Source: Gemmatimonadota bacterium (lineage in GTDB: Bacteria; Latescibacterota; UBA2968; GCA-2709665). From it: a stretch of 64,000 nt of DNA. Positions within the stretch are counted from its first letter, which is position 1, and every line of letters begins with the position of its first letter. Below, in pieces: positions 61,644 through 64,000 of the stretch. The stretch spans positions 294,232 to 358,231 of the forward strand of contig JAPPNU010000028.1 of assembly GCA_028873695.1 (NCBI GenBank), given 5' to 3'. Under the pieces are notes generated by a model, which was given only the letters and a program-made list of their open reading frames with translations, was not told the DNA's origin and ran no database searches. Made by a program: the position numbers and the translations under genes.

Positions 61644-62828
61644 ATGGACGACGTGCGAATCGGGATCGCCGGGCTGGGCCATCGCGGGCTGCATTGGATC
61701 CGCCTGTTGCAGGAGATCCCGGGTTACCGGATTACGGCAGTCTACGACTGGATCGAGCCCCTTCAGGAGCGCGCGCTGGAGCACATCGGCTGCCATAGCG
61801 ATGTAAGGGTGTTCTCAGATTACGAAGACTTCCTGACGTACGACGGGATGGACGCGGTTGGCCTGTGTGTGAGGCGGAAGGAAGTGGGGGAGATGGCGGC
61901 GCGTGCGCTGGAGGCGGGGAAGCACGTAAACTCCGTGGTGCCCGCGGCGTATACGATGGCGGACTGCTGGCGGATCGTGGCCGACGTGGAGCGGACCGGT
62001 CTGGTATACAGCCTGGCCGAGCAGACGCGGTTCTGGGGGGTTGTCGAAGGCTGGCGGCAGTTGGTCGCGGAGGGACGCCTGGGCAAGATTACCTATGCCG
62101 AGGGCCAGTACGTCGGGTGGTACGGCACCCATCAGTATTTCCAGGATTTCAAGACGGGAAGACAGTATCCCGTCGAGGCGCTTTCGGACCATCCGGAAGC
62201 CGAACCGACTGTGCTGCATTCTCTGCCCGTGATCGTCGGCGGAATCGGTTCTCACGATATGGACGTGGTGCTGACGGTCCTGGACGATCGGGTCGTGGAA
62301 GTGGTGGGAATGAGCACGAAGGCGCCCAGCTACGCTTGGCCTGAGATTTCACGCCCGGATATACAGGTCGCGTTGATGAAGACGGAGAAGGACACGGTGA
62401 TTAGAATGCTGTGCGGTTTCACCCAGCCCAGGCCGCACGGCGACCACCACTGGTGGCAGTTCATCGGCACGAAGGGCAGCGTCGAATAGCGGCGGTCGCT
62501 CAACGAGAAGCCGAAGATGTGGCTCGCCGATACCCAGATGAATGATTGGGCGGAGGCGGACTGGCAGTACCAGCGCACGGATGCCCCGCCAGGCGCCCGG
62601 GGCAGCGGTCACGGCGATGCCGACTATTACGTTCACACGCATTTCAGGGACGCCGTCCGCGAGGGAAAGCCGCTGCCGCTGGACGTCTACAGGGCGATGG
62701 ATAGCACCGCGCCCGCCATCCGGGCACACGATTCGATCGTCGAAGGCGGCAGACTCATGAATGTTCCTGACTTCCGACCCGGGCCCGACCGCAAAGCAGG
62801 GGAGATGCCGGACAGCGTTTCAATTTAA
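61644..62828 (+). pseudogene. Gfo/Idh/MocA-family oxidoreductase split by an in-frame TAG
   Basis: The N-terminal Rossmann domain (VRIGIAGLGHRGLHWIRLLQ) and the middle (SDVRVFSDYEDFLTYDGMDAVGLC, AYTMADCWRI, QTRFWGVVEGW, VGGIGSHDMDVVLTVLDD) are intact. The reading frame stops at TAG 62487-62489 after IGTKGSVE. It then continues in the same frame for 112 codons (RRSLNEKPKMWLADTQMNDWAEADWQY... HFRDAVREGKPLPLDVYRAMDSTAPAIRAHDS), which is the C-terminal part of the family. A single-base change (for example Trp TGG to TAG) would explain it. The gene could be dead, a sequencing error, or read through. Confidence 0.85.
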
Positions 62829-62851
62829 CGCGAAAATAGAAAGGAAGCATT

Positions 62852-63082
62852 TTGGCGGAACAATTGAAGGACATCTACGAAAAATATGTTAAACCGTTGC
62901 CAACAGCAGACCGCCTTCGCCTGTTGGATATGGCGGTTCATGATTTGGCTCTCATCGCCCAACAGGAGCCCAAAAACAGGAGCATTCTGGAATTGCATGG
63001 ATTAGGTAAGGAAATCTGGCAAGGAATGGATGCTCAAAAGTACGTTGATCGCCTTCGGGAAGAGTGGGATCGTAAACCATGA
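62852..63082 (+). CDS. antitoxin-like protein of a VapBC-type pair
   Basis: 76 residues from TTG 62852 with AAAGGAAG upstream. The sequence LKDIYEKYVKPLPTADRLRLLDMAVHDLA and the closing LHGLGKEIWQGMDAQKYVDRLREEWD resemble small antitoxins that precede PIN-domain toxins. The next frame begins at overlapping ATGATG and looks like a PIN toxin start that ends after 20 codons. Function inferred from pattern and neighbour; not proven. Confidence 0.65.
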   Translation: MAEQLKDIYEKYVKPLPTADRLRLLDMAVHDLALIAQQEPKNRSILELHGLGKEIWQGMDAQKYVDRLREEWDRKP

Positions 63083-63240
63083 TGACATTGGACGAAGCAT
63101 TGGCGGGTGTGACGACGGCGGGATTCTACATGTCGCCCGGATAGTTTGTCGTCTATCTCAGGCGTGCAATCGTGGAAGTATTCAGCAATGGTGGGATGAT
63201 ACCAGGCGGGACCGAAGAATTCGGGGATGAAGGCAGATTA
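63082..63240 (+). pseudogene. degenerate PIN-domain (VapC-type) toxin remnant
   Basis: The first codons encode MTLDEALAGVTTAGFYMSPG before TAG at 63142-63144. PIN toxins of this pair often begin TLDEALAGVT..xFLDTAPVIYF; the DTAP part is lost and the following sequence, FVVYLRRAIVEVFSNGG, has no intact PIN acidic residues. The 3' side is short. Most likely a decayed toxin; the remnant's end at 63240 is approximate. Confidence 0.5.
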
Positions 63241-63477
63241 TTGTTTATTGTGCATTATTCTTGCTTCGTTCTTTGCGATTCGCTCTCCGAATGAATCCAG
63301 GCGTTCGTCGATTTTGTCCAATCGAACTTCGATTCTATCAAACCTCTCATTCATGCGCCGTTCCAAATCGCTTGATATGTAATACGCGAAGCCGAAATTC
63401 GACGCCATTAACGTGGCGACGGCTATGAGCATCCTCATGGTTTCGACGTTCCAGAATTTGCTGTTTCCCTCACTCAT
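63238..63477 (-). CDS. small membrane-anchored coiled-coil protein
   Basis: 79 residues starting MSEGNSKFWNVETMRM with GAGGG upstream on the - strand; the 31 extra codons of the longer frame are AT-rich and not conserved in character. One membrane helix (MLIAVATLMASNFGFAYYI) is followed by a heptad-like coiled coil (LERRMNERFDRIEVRLDKIDERLDSFGERIAKNEARI). Similar short proteins are common orphans in bacterial genomes, function unknown. Confidence 0.6.
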   Translation of the reverse strand: MSEGNSKFWNVETMRMLIAVATLMASNFGFAYYISSDLERRMNERFDRIEVRLDKIDERLDSFGERIAKNEARIMHNKQ

Positions 63478-63592
63478 TTTGCCCTCGAAGAGCAATTCCT
63501 GCGCGAATGGTGTTGGTTGACCTTTGCAGATATAAATATAGAAGAAGGACGAATTTGGAGCAATGGGCATCTGGTAGCCACGGGAGGAAAAA

Positions 63593-63976
63593 ATGCCATG
63601 GAACTACAGAGTCATCAGGAAACACCATGCCGACACGGACACGTCAACCTATCATATCCACGAGGTCTATTATGGTGAAGAACGGGAGATAGAACGTTGG
63701 ACGGAAGATCCAGTGGAACCTCTTGGTGAAACGGCAGCGGAACTGAGAGAGGATATAAGGTATTTTCTCCAGGCGTTCCGCCTCCCGATACTCGAAGAAA
63801 AGGCGACAGATGATGGACCAACGCTGGCACCCGACGATTCCGATTTCGCGATCAACGACGGACACTATTTCGAACTCCTGGATCGAGCGTCGGTCGCTGT
63901 CGACTACGTCGATCAATTCGTTGGAAGTCATCCGCTTGTGACTAAGCTCAAATTAAGCGAGTATTTTCAGATTTAA
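63593..63976 (+). CDS. small hypothetical protein
   Basis: 127 residues. GGGAGGAAAAA gives a strong ribosome binding site before ATG 63593. The N-terminus (WNYRVIRKHHADTDTSTYHIHEVYYGEEREIERWTEDPVEPLGETAAELREDI) has the pattern of a widespread orphan family in which YRV(I/V)RK and the HEVYYxE segment recur next to VEP.GET..EL. No catalytic residues or membrane segments are seen. Function unknown. Confidence 0.6.
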   Translation: MPWNYRVIRKHHADTDTSTYHIHEVYYGEEREIERWTEDPVEPLGETAAELREDIRYFLQAFRLPILEEKATDDGPTLAPDDSDFAINDGHYFELLDRASVAVDYVDQFVGSHPLVTKLKLSEYFQI

Positions 63977-64000
63977 ATGTACAAAAGTACCGGAAAGACT

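Noticed and set aside
62487..62489. Pyrrolysine or programmed readthrough at TAG
   Set aside because: No suppressor tRNA, PylS or stimulatory structure is visible in the window, and other genes use TAG as a normal stop.
1..64000. CRISPR array, rRNA operon, integrated phage
   Set aside because: No regularly spaced repeats, rRNA sequence, integrase or phage structural genes were seen on either strand.

Overview
The window is a gene-dense, GC-rich stretch of a Gram-negative bacterial chromosome, most likely from an uncultured heterotroph. An MlaEFD-type lipid transporter, a beta-barrel-like secreted protein, a class A penicillin-binding protein and an outer-membrane-type small protein point to a diderm envelope. 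A 29-residue bS22/mS38-like protein behind an HU gene and a MutL C-terminus ending in CPQGRP..SLDELDRQF point loosely to the FCB superphylum (Latescibacterota-like lineages fit the mix of enolase-superfamily, heparinase, Gfo/Idh/MocA and molybdenum-hydroxylase genes). This placement is an inference. Almost all genes lie on the + strand; only four (38.3-39.7 kb, 53.1-53.7 kb, 63.2-63.5 kb) are on the - strand. No rRNA, CRISPR array, prophage or complete insertion sequence was seen.

Layout. 0-4.2 kb: end of a probable glycosyltransferase, an enolase-superfamily dehydratase, a sugar isomerase/epimerase, a SIS-domain phosphosugar isomerase, a COG4324-type zinc peptidase and an alkyltransferase-like DNA repair protein. 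4.5-8.2 kb: a heterodimeric ABC exporter with one degenerate ATP site. 8.2-10.1 kb: HU, a bS22-like microprotein, tRNA-Arg and an RpoD-like sigma factor. 10.3-16.2 kb: mlaE-mlaF-mlaD, then two tandem secreted FG-GAP-like proteins (the first carrying four CxxCH heme motifs) and an AI-2E/PerM transporter. 16.3-17.8 kb: tRNA-Pro(GGG), a DUF368/PopT lipid-carrier transporter, tRNA-Pro(CGG). 18.2-23.1 kb: a membrane Ser/Thr kinase fused to a formylglycine-enzyme-like domain, its PP2C phosphatase, an orphan HigA-like regulator and lexA with a palindrome inside its promoter. 23.2-29.0 kb: beta-propeller, rhodanese, ABC-2 exporter, RsmC-like methyltransferase. 29.2-35.5 kb: a molybdenum hydroxylase operon with one FAD subunit, one 2Fe-2S subunit, two tandem large subunits and a MoaD-like protein ending GGL. 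35.6-43.3 kb: ychF, an outer-membrane protein, folE, two - strand membrane proteins, a Kelch propeller, a DUF4332-like membrane protein and class I aldolase. 43.4-53.7 kb: PBP1A and partner, DUF3500, rtcB, a G3E GTPase, archease, mobA, pterin dehydratase, glutaredoxin-like, uracil-DNA glycosylase, HPRT. 53.8-64 kb: heparinase II/III, GSA-type aminotransferase, mutL-miaA, tRNA-Gly, a serine hydrolase, a Gfo/Idh/MocA gene broken by an in-frame TAG, a toxin-antitoxin remnant and two small unknown genes.

Two families of short, non-coding elements with terminal inverted repeats (three and two copies) are scattered through the window. They sit at or over stop codons and have TTA or TGA at their edges, like MITEs; they also create false N-terminal extensions of open reading frames. 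The most system-like observations are the RtcB/G3E/archease cluster, the Mla locus with the tetraheme FG-GAP protein and its heme-less paralogue, the duplicated molybdenum hydroxylase large subunit with a GGL-ended sulfur carrier, and the two MITE-like families.
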